Of a stretch of 64,000 bases of DNA, positions 22,340 to 32,632 are shown in pieces. Position numbers and translations under genes: made by a program. The notes below the pieces were generated by a model, which was not told where the DNA came from, searched no databases, and worked only from the letters and a program-made list of their open reading frames with translations. The stretch's first letter is position 1. The number at the start of each line of letters is the position of its first letter. Source of the DNA: Ptiloglossa arizonensis (Eukaryota; Arthropoda; Insecta; Hymenoptera; Colletidae); NCBI RefSeq assembly GCF_051014685.1, contig NC_135048.1:29969043-30033042 (forward strand), in the 5' to 3' direction.

Positions 22340-22840
22340 TTTCTAGCGATCGTAACGTGTCCAAACTTTATCGTTACGTACTATAGTTTTCTTGGATACT
22401 CTTTGTGCAATTTTGAACAATTTTAAGGAATTTTACGATCGTTCTTGAATCGTTTCAATTTAATATTCACGTTTTGATTTTCACGAATTTTGAGGAGTGT
22501 TTGTAGAGGTTGTAGGTAGTTTGTAGAGACGATGTTCTTAAAGTTGGTCGTGACATTCTCGAAGGATAGTTTCCTTGGATATTCTTTGTGTAATTTTTAA
22601 CAATTTTAAGGAATTTTGCAATCGTTCTTGAGTTATTTAAATTTAATCTTCATACTTTGATTTTCATGAATTTGGAGGAGTGTTTGTAGAGGTTGTAGGT
22701 GGTTTGTAGGTATCGTAATGTCCCAAAATTTTGTTGTGAAATACTTTAGTTTTCTAGGATACTCTTTGTGTAATTTTGAACAATTTTAAGGAATTTTCCA
22801 ATCGTTCTTGAATCATTTAAATTCAATATTCTCGTGCATA
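22340..22840. repeat. Tandem array, unit about 181 bp
   Basis: CTTGGATACTCTTTGTG recurs at 22391, 22574 and 22754 (spacings 183 and 180). Each is followed by AATTTTGAACAATTTTAAGG and, in the first two, GAGGAGTGTTTGTAGAGG. About 2.7 copies. Confidence 0.92.
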
Positions 22841-23577
22841 ACGATTTACTCTACTTAAACCATTACCTCCTTCCGAATGCAAAGTCGTATTAGGCAGCGA
22901 ATCTGTCGAGTTTTCCAAGTATCCTCTCGTACGTTCTAATAACATTGTAACATAATTCTAGATATTATAGAAGGTCGTTCGTTAACATTCTTTTCTTATT
23001 ATTGCGATTCGAATGGTATAAACTACTCGTACCGAAGAGTAATAATAGTAATAATCTTACGGATGGAAATATGTGTACTGAGAAGGAATATACAAGTTGA
23101 AGAGCCTTGTTGAAGGACTGGTTGCTTCACTTTCCGGTTTAGTAGGTTTAATATTTTGTTTATGAATACAAGCCCTTTTGCATCGAGATGGAATAAATGA
23201 AAAGAAAAACATTTGTACCTGTCGATAAAACAAAGATATAGATAACATAACTATAACAACGATCAAGGATTATTCGTAGAGGCAAAAATAAATAGTTTAA
23301 ACAATGGTATCCAGCCCTACCCAAAAAGGCCCAAAGTGTTGATCCCCGTACGAGCCTCCAAAAATTTGTTGTACTCGTGTGGTGTGTTGGTGTATATTTA
23401 TGTATATTATATGTTATAGTGTTATTAGTATTTTATGTGGTATTGGCAATTAGTTTCTCTTTTCACTAAAGATGACTTTATCGTCTTCGTCGCTTACGTC
23501 TTTTACAAGTCTCTCGTCTTAGTGCGTCTTTTCAACTGTCCTGTCTTATTACGTCTTTTTACCCATACATACTATTG
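22841..23577. other. Unannotated AT-rich spacer
   Basis: No gene or repeat is supported. Only short open frames are present. Confidence 0.55.
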
Positions 23578-24110
23578 CATACTGTGACATACTGTGCCAT
23601 AATACGACATACTGTGACATACTGTGACATAATACGACATTCTGTGACATACTGTGACATACTGTGACATATTGTGACATAATACGACATACTGTGACAT
23701 ACTGTGACATACTGTGACATACTGTGACATACTGTGACATACTGTGACATACTGTGACATACTGTGACATACTGTGACATAATGTGACATACTGTGACAT
23801 AATGTGACACACTGTGACATACTGTGACATACTGTGAAATACTGTGAGATACTGTGAAATACTGTGAGATACTGTGAGATACTGTGACATACTGTGACAT
23901 ACTGTGACATACTGTGAGATCCTGGGATATGCTGTGACACACTGTGACATACTGTAAGATACTGGGACATGCTGTGACACACTGTGACATACTGTGAGAT
24001 ACTACGACATACTACGACACACTACGACATACTACGACATAGTACGACACACTATGACATACTACGACATACTACGACATACTAAAACATACTACGACAT
24101 ACCACGACAA
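23578..24110. repeat. Decamer satellite (ACTGTGACAT)n
   Basis: About 53 head-to-tail 10-bp units. The left three quarters are mostly ACTGTGACAT with AATACGACAT, AATGTGACAT and ACTGTGAGAT variants. The last eleven units (about 24001-24110) are mostly ACTACGACAT. Because 10 is not a multiple of 3 and the minus strand has no stop in any phase, all three minus frames are open across almost the whole array (136-143 codons) and read the same decapeptide, MSQYVTVCHS, in rotation. This is a repeat, not a gene. Confidence 0.97.
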
Positions 24111-25113
24111 AAGTGACCCAGAATCCTCAACGGAAACAATTCCCAAAATTCGTGTCGCCATCGTTGAACCTGCTCTCGATTCTCGCGTTCCTTTTCCCGT
24201 CGAATGGTCGCAAATGGCCGAAAAATCGTGCATCCTGTCAAAGCGCGCCGATGGAGAAATGGAGAATAATTTTTCGTTGCAACGATAACGACCGTGGAAA
24301 CGAACGGTACGGTACGGTTGAAACGTCGATCGTTTCGCGAGAAGCGACCCTTTTTGCCATAGCGGTTACAGTAAACAGTCCTCCCTCCCCCCTCCCCCCG
24401 CCTCCACCTTCTTCGTCCCGCGTTCCACACGGAACAGTTTCGAGCGTGCAAAAACACCCTTGTCCCTCCACCTGTCGACAGCCATTCTTCCCTCTCGCAA
24501 CGGTGGGCCGACGAGCACCTCGCGTCGGACGACTCGACACCGCTTTAATCACAAGTTTCCCGTAGTTGGTTGCACGCGGCGGCGGAACATCCGCGCTGGC
24601 TCGAGCAGGATCGAAGCTCGGGTAAACAGGACGAAGAAACCGGGTGGTTTTCGGGGTGAGGCTGGTTCGGCGGTGAAAGCAGCGTCGCATCCCTTCGAAT
24701 GGCTGCTTAATAACGGGGCCAACGAATGCGCAACTACTTAGAGGCGGCAGCCAGTTTCCCGTGTGCAGCGGTGGTTGGTTAAACAGGGCTGGCGAAGGGT
24801 TGGCGGAGACGCTCGACTGCTTAACTTATCCGGTGGGGGTAAGGTCGAGGCGAGGGTTTCGTGGCCGTAAGTAGTCACCAGGAAGGTCGTACGTCAGGCC
24901 CGCGAAAGCCGGGCTTGTCTTCCTGCCGCGTTCTAGTTTATCGTCCGAGCCGGCCCAACCACCCCTTGGCGTACGGGGGTGGCAAGCGTCGTTAACCTTC
25001 GCGGGAGGTATAATGCTCGCTCGTGTGCCTTTATTTGGAACGAGTCCCATCTCGTGGCCAAACGACTTCCTAGTACCTGGGGGAGTGGTGTTGATCCTCT
25101 TCGTACAGCGCGT

Positions 25114-25129
25114 GGGTCATTTCGGACCC
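25114..25129. repeat. Dispersed palindrome GGGTC-N6-GACCC
   Basis: GGGTC, spacer ATTTCG, GACCC, preceded by GCGCGT and followed by GTAGAGA. These flanks resemble those of the copies at 26458 and 61081. Confidence 0.75.
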
Positions 25130-25556
25130 GTAGAGACCATTGGAGCGTTGGATCGTGAGGTCGGTGTTTTCTTAGAGATCAGCTTTTTTGGTGTTGTAGT
25201 TCGTTCAGGAACTTGTGAATCCTAGTGTTGACTGTAGTTGGTATCTGGATGAAGGTATGAGGGTACTAGTGTTGATTATGGTTCGTGTAACCAGTAGTTG
25301 GTTCTAGAGTCGACTCGCTTGTAGTACGGACTGTTCTGTACAGAGAAAGTACACACCTGGGGTCGTCCAAAGCGATTGATATTGCTAGGGTTGAACTGTA
25401 GAGGCAAGAATGATCCAGGAGTAGACTTCTTTGCAATTGTTGAAGACTAGAAGAGGTCCTCTGTACAGAAATTTGATGATTCGAGTACGATGAGAGGGTT
25501 AAAGTTAGTCCGAGTTGTGTAAATGTAGCTTTATGTATCGGTGCAGTATTTGTTCG

Positions 25557-25595
25557 TTAAGAGCTCGTTGCGCGGGACTCGGCACGAGCTCTTAA
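25557..25595 (+). other. Hairpin, copy 2 of a dispersed family
   Basis: Arms TTAAGAGCTCGT (25557-25568) and ACGAGCTCTTAA (25584-25595) pair perfectly over 12 bp around a 15-nt loop. The innermost pair is T-A here and C-G in the copy at 20480-20518. A looser stem (AAGAGCTC and GAGCTCTT) lies downstream near 25678-25718. Confidence 0.65.
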
Positions 25596-26404
25596 AGTGA
25601 AGGAAACCGTTTTCTTTTCATCGAGTCTCGAGTAGATCGTGTCTTCGTAGAGCAGAGGTGAATGGGACATGGTAGGAAGAGCTCCGAGCATTTAAGACAT
25701 AGACTACACCGAGCTCTTATAGAACAAATACTCTATTGCAATAGTTTCGGTCTCGTTATTCGAACTTTATTTTGTCCATAAAAAAAAAGAATTAATTCTT
25801 ACGTTTCAAACGTGTCTTCTGCCTCTAAATCCAAGTCACGCCAAAGTAATATCGACTCAACCAATATCCGAATCTGCAATTACAAGTATTCGAGCATCGA
25901 ACGCATACCACAAGATGGAACAATTTCGGTTGTTTTCACGAAGCTCCGTTCGCCTCACCAGCATCCCTCGAGTAGGTGTCGTGTTTAAAGTTCCCAGAGA
26001 CCAGGCGTCTGACTCGAAGGAGAGCCGCACGCGTCCGAGCGGGGTCTCGGAATGCCACGAGCGACGTTATGGCTCGCTTATTACTCGAGGCGTCGTCAGT
26101 CGATTCAAGATCGCTCGGAACGCGTCGCGAACGATGTCGAAAATGTCGATCATTCGTGGTAGGGGTCGTTCTACGAGGACCCAGAAGCATTTCGGAATTG
26201 ATATGTTTGTCGACCCACTCGCCCATCGTCCTTCTAATTTCCTATCTGTTCCAGCGCCTTGCAGTCAGTCCGAGCGTCCTCCGAGCGTTGCATTTCCATC
26301 GTCATTTCGGTGTTCGATTCGCTCGGGTATACTATATTACGATACAATTTCTCCCATCTAAACCGAGATTCCAGGCGCTTCGAGTCATCACGGTGTTGCT
26401 ACGA

Positions 26405-26860
26405 GATAATTCGGAAGAAATATCACGATCGTGTTCGTTGACCATTTTCGTACGCGTGGGTCTTTTCTGACCCGGAGAAAGTTTCTCTCGATGACACCGT
26501 TACTGTAACATTCCACGGAAATGAAATACGAAGTATCACGATAGTGTTCGTTGACCTTCTTTGTATCACGGGTGGGTCTTTTCTGACCCAGAGAATCTTT
26601 CTCTGGATGATACCGTTACTATAACATTCCACAAAAATGAAGAATTACTGAATATCACAATCGTATTCACGTGTTCAGTATCATAATCGTGTTCGGCAAC
26701 TGTTTTCGTACCACGCGTGGGTCTTTCCTGACCCAGAGAGACTTTCCTTCGGTTATACCTCCACTACTAAATTCCACAGAAACGAAGAAGTACGGATACA
26801 AAACAATGTAATTTTCAATTGAAGTATTGTGGGTCACCGGGTCTGTTTTGACCCATAAGC
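26405..26860. repeat. Tandem array carrying GGGTC-N6-GACCC palindromes, unit about 116 bp
   Basis: Four palindromes lie at 26458-26473, 26574-26589, 26719-26734 and 26839-26854 (starts 116, 145 and 120 apart), with spacers TTTTCT, TTTTCT, TTTCCT and TGTTTT. Between them run TTACTGTAACATTCCAC and ATCACGATCGTGTTCGTTG-like blocks. The 145-bp step has a doubled ATCACAATCGTATTC block. This is the densest cluster of a palindrome that occurs singly elsewhere in the window. Confidence 0.9.
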
Positions 26861-27399
26861 GGTCTGCTTCCGCGATCGTTTACACGCGCCGGTATCGCGA
26901 GATGGTCGACACGGGAATTGTGCCGCAGATGATCGCGTGGAAAAAGTCGATAGAACAACGGGTGGGAGCAACGCTGCGAGTTTCGTTCGTTCGGCTTTTG
27001 TCGCGCGTTATTTACAAGCGTCGCGTTTACGGGAACGGCGAAATGATTGCGCGTAATGAACGATTATATGCCACGACCGATGGAGGGGATACGTGGGAGG
27101 GAGGGGAAGGGAGGAAGGTTCGAAGTTACAACAAACACTTCCGTTCGCTAATTAACAAGCGTATTTCAGCGGTAAACGCCGCTGTTAATGATTTCCATTA
27201 CGCCGCGTCGAATCGGCTCTCGTTTGTCGCGCATTAATCGTTTGGCAAAACGCGCGGGGCCGAGCGGGCGTCCGGTGCTCCGCTCCGCGACGCAATCGGT
27301 TCAGCCTGGACCGAATTTTCGGGGGATTCCTCGTCGGGCATCCTGTCCGATCGTTTCGCGAGAGCCAGCGGTCCGCTAAATTGGCCACCGAAGTCCCCC
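26861..27399. other. Unannotated spacer, no gene seen
   Basis: CpG-rich DNA. The 136-codon plus frame at 26827-27237 starts inside the preceding array and has no recognisable domain. Confidence 0.5.
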
Positions 27400-28470
27400 C
27401 GGGCTTTTTTTCGTCGTTACGCTATTGCCAGGCCGGCGGACAACTTTCTTTGCCGCATGCCACGGATTTTAGGTAGAAATCTCTGCCGGGGCTCGAGCGA
27501 GGTGGTCCCGGCGGCCGGCGAACCGACGCTGATTAGCTCGAAAGAGAAGTCGACACGGCGGCACGGCGCCAACTCTCTCCTGCCGTCGTTTAATCTATCC
27601 GCTCCGATGTAAATAAGACGACCGCCGTCGCGCGCGTTGCGAACTTTTAATGTAAATTGATACGCCGGTACCGCGCGACGAAGGGAGCCGAACATTCCCG
27701 AGAGTCGCGATCCGTGCAATTATCGGGGCAATCGGCCCGCTATGGAACCCCAATCGGCCGATACAGCTCCGCTATTTATCCCGATACTTCGTTCCTTACA
27801 AACTTATAATCCCTTTTGCTCATCGGTGCGATCCGTGGACAAGTATCGAGGTTGTCGAAGTTTGGAACGCGAGGGACGTTTGAACGTGAATGAGTACTTG
27901 TAAAGAGATGTTTCCGCAGAATCGACTGTCGGTTGAGTTTTAATTTGAATCGATACAAAACCAATTGCAAAACAATTTTTACGAATGTTACAATTCGTGC
28001 TATTGTAGAGGTAGTTCATTGGAAGAATGAGCACCACTGACGCAACGTATACCTACTTATTCCACCGGTCGTTTCCATCTTCGCTCGTTGCTAAGTTATA
28101 ATCCGTTCCACTTGTCAGTGCACTGCAACTGACGAGGTCCGCGCGCGAGTATCGAGGTTGTCAAAGTTTCTAACCCGAGGAGACATTTCGGTGCGGATGA
28201 GTACTTCCAAAGAGGAGTTCCCGCAGCGTCGACCTGACGAGCAACTTTTAATATAAATTGATACGGTGGAACTCCCGTCGGTTTTAAGAAACTTCCGGCG
28301 AATGTAATCGTGCAATTATCGGGGTAACCACCGCGAGAACCGAGCACCGATGTAATATATCCGTACTTGTTTCACCAGTCGTTTCCACCTTCGCTCGTTG
28401 CCAAGTAACGATCACCTGCACTCCTCGATGCGACTAACGAGGTTCAGCGCGCAAGTATCGAGGCCCCGTA
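27400..28470. repeat. Diverged long-unit repeat, about 300-310 bp
   Basis: Shared blocks include AGTATCGAGGTTGTC (27842, 28149, and partly 28453), TTCGCTCGTTGC (28080 and 28390), AACTTTTAATGTAAATTGATA (27642, 28243, diverged near 27935) and GTGCAATTATCGGGG (27714, 28310). Spacings cluster near 300 or its double. A block near 27441-27545 (ACTTTCTTTGCCGC) returns diverged at 28979-29060. An old, partly decayed array of about three to four units. Confidence 0.7.
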
Positions 28471-29530
28471 CGTCAAGATTCCCGCGCGCAACCGAACGAT
28501 CGCTCCGCGACGAAACGTCAATCTGAACACACGTCGAAGGACAATGTTTTAACGCGAATAAAACCAAACGTAATACGAGACATCGGATCACGGTGAAATA
28601 ATAGCAGCTGACGGCACGTGAAACAGGCTGGCTGAAAAATGTTGCGCCTGAAAATTGTGCCGCGTCCGGACAGACAAGGATATATCTCCCGGAGATTACA
28701 GAAACAATGTCCCGTCCCTCAAAGACGTAATTCGCTTTACCTCGACTTTCGCCCAGTTTCAACGGTAAGACCTCTGCGCTGCGTTCGCGGAGATTTCGGT
28801 AATGGAACTCGTTCCAACGGTCGAACTCCACCTCCAGGTTGTCCAGCTTTCCCCAAAAGAGGAACCGCACGTTTCTGATCGGGCCTGGGACCCTCTGGAA
28901 CTCGCCGATGGCGATTTCTACCAAGGTTGGCCGGCGTTTCTTTCCTTTTTTCTCCGTTGAATCGCGGCTCAAATCGGCGACTTTCTTCGCCGCGTGCCAG
29001 AGATTTTTGCTAGGTGGGGGTCGCCCGGTCCCGCGCATAGGTTTGATTAGTTTAGCGAAGTGGTTCAGCCCGATCTACCGCGACGGGGATCCCCGGGGAC
29101 CGTAAAGTCCGGCCCCGACTGTTTACTTCGTGCATTATGCAGAGGTTGCTGGCGCAAATACAGCGGGATTTCCGTGCGCACGGACGGAGAGGGGAGCAGT
29201 GGGGGTGGGTGGGGTGAGGTGAGGGGCAGTCGCGCGCGTGGTCACGAGGTCTGCGTAATACCGTTGTACTTTGACCCTCGAGACCGACCCAAGCTTTACG
29301 AGTCTGTCGGCAAGTTTCCGCCGCACGAAATCGCCGCTGCGTCCCGCGTGGATCGAAGCTTGCCGACGATGCCGGAAATTTCGCCGAGTCGGAATTTAGT
29401 CGCGAAGAAAACAAAAGGGCGCGAGAATCTTCATCGCGGGGCGAACCGAGTCGTTCGAGTCGCACGATCACCGTACAAGATCGGAATCTTAGGAGACAAA
29501 TGGCGTACGGTGGTGTTTCTTTCGTGTCTC
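28471..29530. other. Unannotated CpG-rich spacer with the longest open frame
   Basis: The minus frame at 28412-29038 is the longest in the window (208 codons). It includes RRPTLVEIAIGEFQRV and ANYVFEGRDIVSVISGRY, but its 3' part runs into the long-unit repeat and its 5' part into a repeat relative (28979-29060). I know no matching family. I rate it about 0.15 as a real gene. Confidence 0.4.
29191..29226 (+). other. Potential G-quadruplex
   Basis: G runs at 29191-29194, 29201-29205, 29207-29209, 29211-29214 and 29223-29226 give a dense plus-strand quadruplex pattern. Confidence 0.6.
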
Positions 29531-30540
29531 GTTTAATGTACGGAAGTCGAGACCGATTATCAATAAGCGAGGCATGGGTAGGGAATGTTGTATCCGAACT
29601 GGTACCAGATTAGAAACGTATGAAATAAAAGTGGGGTAGATTGGTGTTCTTTTTTTCACGAGCAATGTCTCGCTTAATGTACCTAAGTTGTGACCGATTA
29701 TCAATATGTGAGGCATAGGTAGGGAATGTTGTATCGAAACTGGTACCAGATCAGAAATGTACAAAATAAAAGTGGGGTAGATTAGTGTCTTTTTTCACAA
29801 GCAATGTCTCGCTTAATGTACAGAAGTCGAGATCGATTATCAATATGTGAGGCATGGGTAGGGAATGCATCCAAACTGGTACCAGATTAAAAACGTGTGA
29901 AATAAAAGTGGGGTAGATTGGTGTTTTTTTTTCACGAGCAATGTCTCGCTTAATGTACAGAAGTCGAGATCGATTATCAATACGCGAGGCATGGCTAGGG
30001 AATGATGTATCCAAACTGGTACCAGATTAGAAACGTATGAAATAAAAGTGGTGTAGCTTGGTATTTTTTTCACGAGCAATGTCTCGCTTAACGTACAGAA
30101 GTTGGGACCGATTATCAATAAGCGAGGCATGGGTTGTTAATGTTGTATCGAATCTGATACCAGATCAGAAACGTATGAAATAAAAGTGGAGTAGGTTGGT
30201 ATTTTTTTCACGAGCAATGTCTCGCTTAATGTACAGAAGTTGGGACCAATTATCAATAAGCGAGGCATGGGTAGGGAATGTTGTATCGAAACTGGTACCA
30301 GATTAGAAACGTACGAAATAAAAGTGGGGTAGATTGGTGTTTTTTTTTTCACGAGACATAGGTAGGGAATGTTGTATCGAACGTTGTTACGTTGTTGTAA
30401 TGTTGTACGTACCAGATCAGAAACGTACGAAATAAAAGTGGTGTAGATTGGTATTTTTTTCACGTACAATGTCTCGCTTAATGTACGGAAATCGAGATCG
30501 ATTATCAATACGCGAGGCATGGTTGAAGAATTTTTTATCG
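29531..30540. repeat. Tandem array, unit about 138 bp
   Basis: GATTATCAATA recurs at 29555, 29696, 29835, 29972, 30110, 30248 (as AATTATCAATA) and 30500, spacings 141, 139, 137, 138, 138 and 252. The last gap holds a shortened unit. Each unit runs through GCGAGGCATGGGTAGGGAAT, ACTGGTACCAGAT, GAAATAAAAGTGGGGTAGAT, a T run, and CACGAGCAATGTCTCGCTTA. Because 138 is 46 codons, minus frames run on for several units (87-137 codons) and repeat a 46-residue peptide; T-run length changes break the phase. Confidence 0.95.
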
Positions 30541-30924
30541 AGGAGAACAATGAATGAGATTCAATATGACAAACACAAACCCTGGCGAGGATGAAATTTG
30601 ATCATGAATCCGAGCAACAAATTTCATCGATATCCAAGGCATGTTATAATGCATATCATAGATCGACGTTATCATATTTTTTACTCGGTCCAATGGCCGA
30701 GAGTTTCGACTACTCCAATATTAACTATGCTCCAATTAACGAAATAGGATTTTGGGGCAACGCTGCCATATTATTCTAATGGAATTACACGAGAATCGAA
30801 CAATCGAAATAAATTCTGACCACGAATATAGCGATAATCAACTTCAATTTGTGATCGAAACCGATAACGACAATCCAACGGTTCACCATAATTAGAGCCG
30901 ACGCTGTGCAATAAATTGTGAATA
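30541..30924. other. Unannotated spacer between array and transposon
   Basis: Holds a 62-codon plus frame (30591-30779) that I cannot identify. The sequence is AT-richer than most spacers. It ends at the TA that flanks the transposon. Confidence 0.5.
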
Positions 30925-31028
30925 GAGGGCGTCCCGATCATCACCGGTCGATTTACTTTTTGAGTAAAATTCAAACGGTTTAAGTAATTTTGATATTTTT
31001 CTTCTACTTAAAAGTACAAACTTGGGAG

Positions 31029-31554
31029 TTAATGATGGAATGGGATATCTTCCAAATAACTGCCTCGGCTCTTTTTACAGACCACCGATCTTTTCCTAAA
31101 ATTTCTCACGACGTTTTGGCACAAACTCGGATCAGTTCCACCAATAACACATTCGATGTTGTTTTTCAAGTCTGGAATTGTCTCTGGATTGTCAGCATAA
31201 ACCTTATCTTTGACTTGACCCCAAAGAAAAAAGTCCAAAGTCAAATCGCACGGTCTTGGTGGTCAATTTACACCACCTCTTCAAGAAATTACACGTTGCG
31301 GATATTTTGTTTACAAAAGTGACTCGCTTTGGATGCATTGCCAATTATTCAATCTGTCCTAGATTTCCCAAGTCCCGTATACGACAATTTTGTTTATTCA
31401 CACAGCCATCGAGGTGAAAATGCGTCTCGTCGCTGAGGATAATATTATCGAAAGAATGATTACAAAGTTCCCGAATCGTTATCGTTAAAGATCACAATTT
31501 TTCGTAATACGCCTGAATAATTCACACTCGTTCTTTCACCGTGTACTTTTCCAC
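31029..31554 (-). pseudogene. Decayed mariner-like transposase fragments
   Basis: On the minus strand, in order: an N-terminus like VEKYTVKERV then a stop and IIQAYYE from 31554; then SDETHFHLDG followed by VNKQNCRI (about 31380-31437), the conserved region around a catalytic aspartate; then a stop and HPKRVTFVN; then GVN-stop-PPRPCDLTLDFFLWG (WPPR changed to stop-PPR) and a 71-codon open end to 31029 with QVKDKVYADNPETIPDLKNN. In intact family members most of the N-terminal DNA-binding domain and the central catalytic part lie between these pieces; both are missing. Multiple stops and frame changes mark it as dead. Confidence 0.85.
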
Positions 31555-32123
31555 GATTAATCTCCCTTTTGTCTAAACAACATGTGTCAAATTTCAGCTT
31601 AATCTGCTCGACGTTTTACAAATAGCGCGAAATTCAAATCCACCGGTGATAATTGGGACATCCTGTTTATGACGTGACGCAGTTTTGATTCAAAGTCAAA
31701 CATTCCTCATAAAATAGTACACGAAACATCAGAAAAAAACTTTTCCAAGTCTGATACAATATTTTCATCGTGTACTTTTCTACAATTAATCTCCCATCTG
31801 TCTAGACAACATGTGTCAAATTTCAGCTTAATCTGCTCGACGTTTCAAAAATAGCGCGAAATTCAAATCCACCGGTGATAATTGGGACACACCGCTTATA
31901 ACGTGACGCAGGTTTCATTCAAAGTCAAACATTCCTCATAAAATAGTAGACGAAACATCAGAAAAAGAACTTTTCCAAGTCTGATACAATATTTCCACCG
32001 TGTACTTTCCTCGATTAATTTCCCATCTATCTATACAACGCAGGCCGAGTTTCAAGTGAATCGTTTCGACGTTTCAAAAATAGCGGGAAATTCAAATCGA
32101 CCGGCGACGATTGGGACACCCCG
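31520..32123. repeat. 230-bp tandem repeat at transposon right end, each with a terminal-repeat copy
   Basis: CCGGTGATAATTGGGACA and variants recur at 31642, 31872 and 32101 (spacings 230 and 229). Between them lie ACGTGACGCAG, ATTCAAAGTCAAACATTCC, TCTGATACAATATTTTC, ATCTCCCATCTGTCTAGAC and CAAATTTCAGCTTAATCTGC. The CCGGTGATAATTGGGACACC block is the inverted terminal repeat, so the element carries three potential right ends in a row. Confidence 0.92.
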
Positions 32124-32597
32124 TACATCCTTGCTGGAACGATCGAAAGAAAAATACCCGAAGATAATCGTCGAGAACCCGACGAGAATGGAAACACTGT
32201 CTCAAACCGTCGAAGACACGATCGCACGATCCGACGATCAGTCATCGAGCGCGTAGCTCGAGTACTTGGTCGTGTCTGAACACCGGTACCCGTTATTTGC
32301 AAGCACGCGAACCCCCTTGAAGGAACCTCTCGTCGCTACGTCAACACAGCCCGCTCAAACTAGTTCTTGCGAGATTAATTCATCGTAAGAGGAGATCGAG
32401 AAGCGTCCCCATCCAGGACACTACGACTTCGTCGTAGCTCGTTGACGAGGAGCTGTGCGATGCTCGCGAATAATTGATAGCGAGGCAACGAAAGGAAATT
32501 CAATTTCGAAGATCTCCGGTCGACGGGCCAAAATTAATCGAAAGAAAGGCTCGTGAATCCGTCGGTAGGTGGCGAAAGACGTGGATCGCGACTTCGA

Positions 32598-32632
32598 GGG
32601 GGGTGAGAGAAAAAAAATGGGTGGGGGGAGGG
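32598..32632 (+). other. Potential G-quadruplex
   Basis: G runs at 32598-32603, 32619-32621, 32623-32628 and 32630-32632, with one long A-rich loop. Confidence 0.45.

Larger units (their letters stand above)
24111..26404. other. Unannotated spacer with a hairpin, a palindrome and a polypyrimidine tract
   Basis: A polypyrimidine tract lies at about 24381-24420. The GGGTC palindrome is at 25114-25129 and the dispersed hairpin at 25557-25595. Frames of 148-164 codons near 24113-24690 and 25915-26470 overlap on both strands and match no family I know. Confidence 0.5.
30925..32123 (-). mobile_element. Mariner-like (Tc1/mariner superfamily) element, internally deleted, copy 1
   Basis: The left end reads GAGGGCGTCCCGATCATCACC, preceded by TA (30923-30924). 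The right end reads ATTGGGACACCCCG, followed by TA (32124-32125). The ends are imperfect inverted repeats of a consensus close to CAGGGTGTCCCAATTATC. TA on both sides fits the TA target duplication of this superfamily. Inside, on the minus strand, lie fragments of a transposase with stops and a large central deletion. The right third consists of a 230-bp tandem repeat that includes the terminal repeat. The element cannot be autonomous. Confidence 0.85.

Noticed and set aside
23549..23990. Three overlapping 136-143 codon frames that look like a repetitive protein
   Set aside because: All come from the decamer satellite; no start-context or conserved flank supports a gene.
28412..29038. 208-codon minus open frame, the longest in the window
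   Set aside because: No domain recognised, it runs into repeated blocks at both ends, and CpG-rich DNA is poor in stops, so it is mentioned but not called as a gene.
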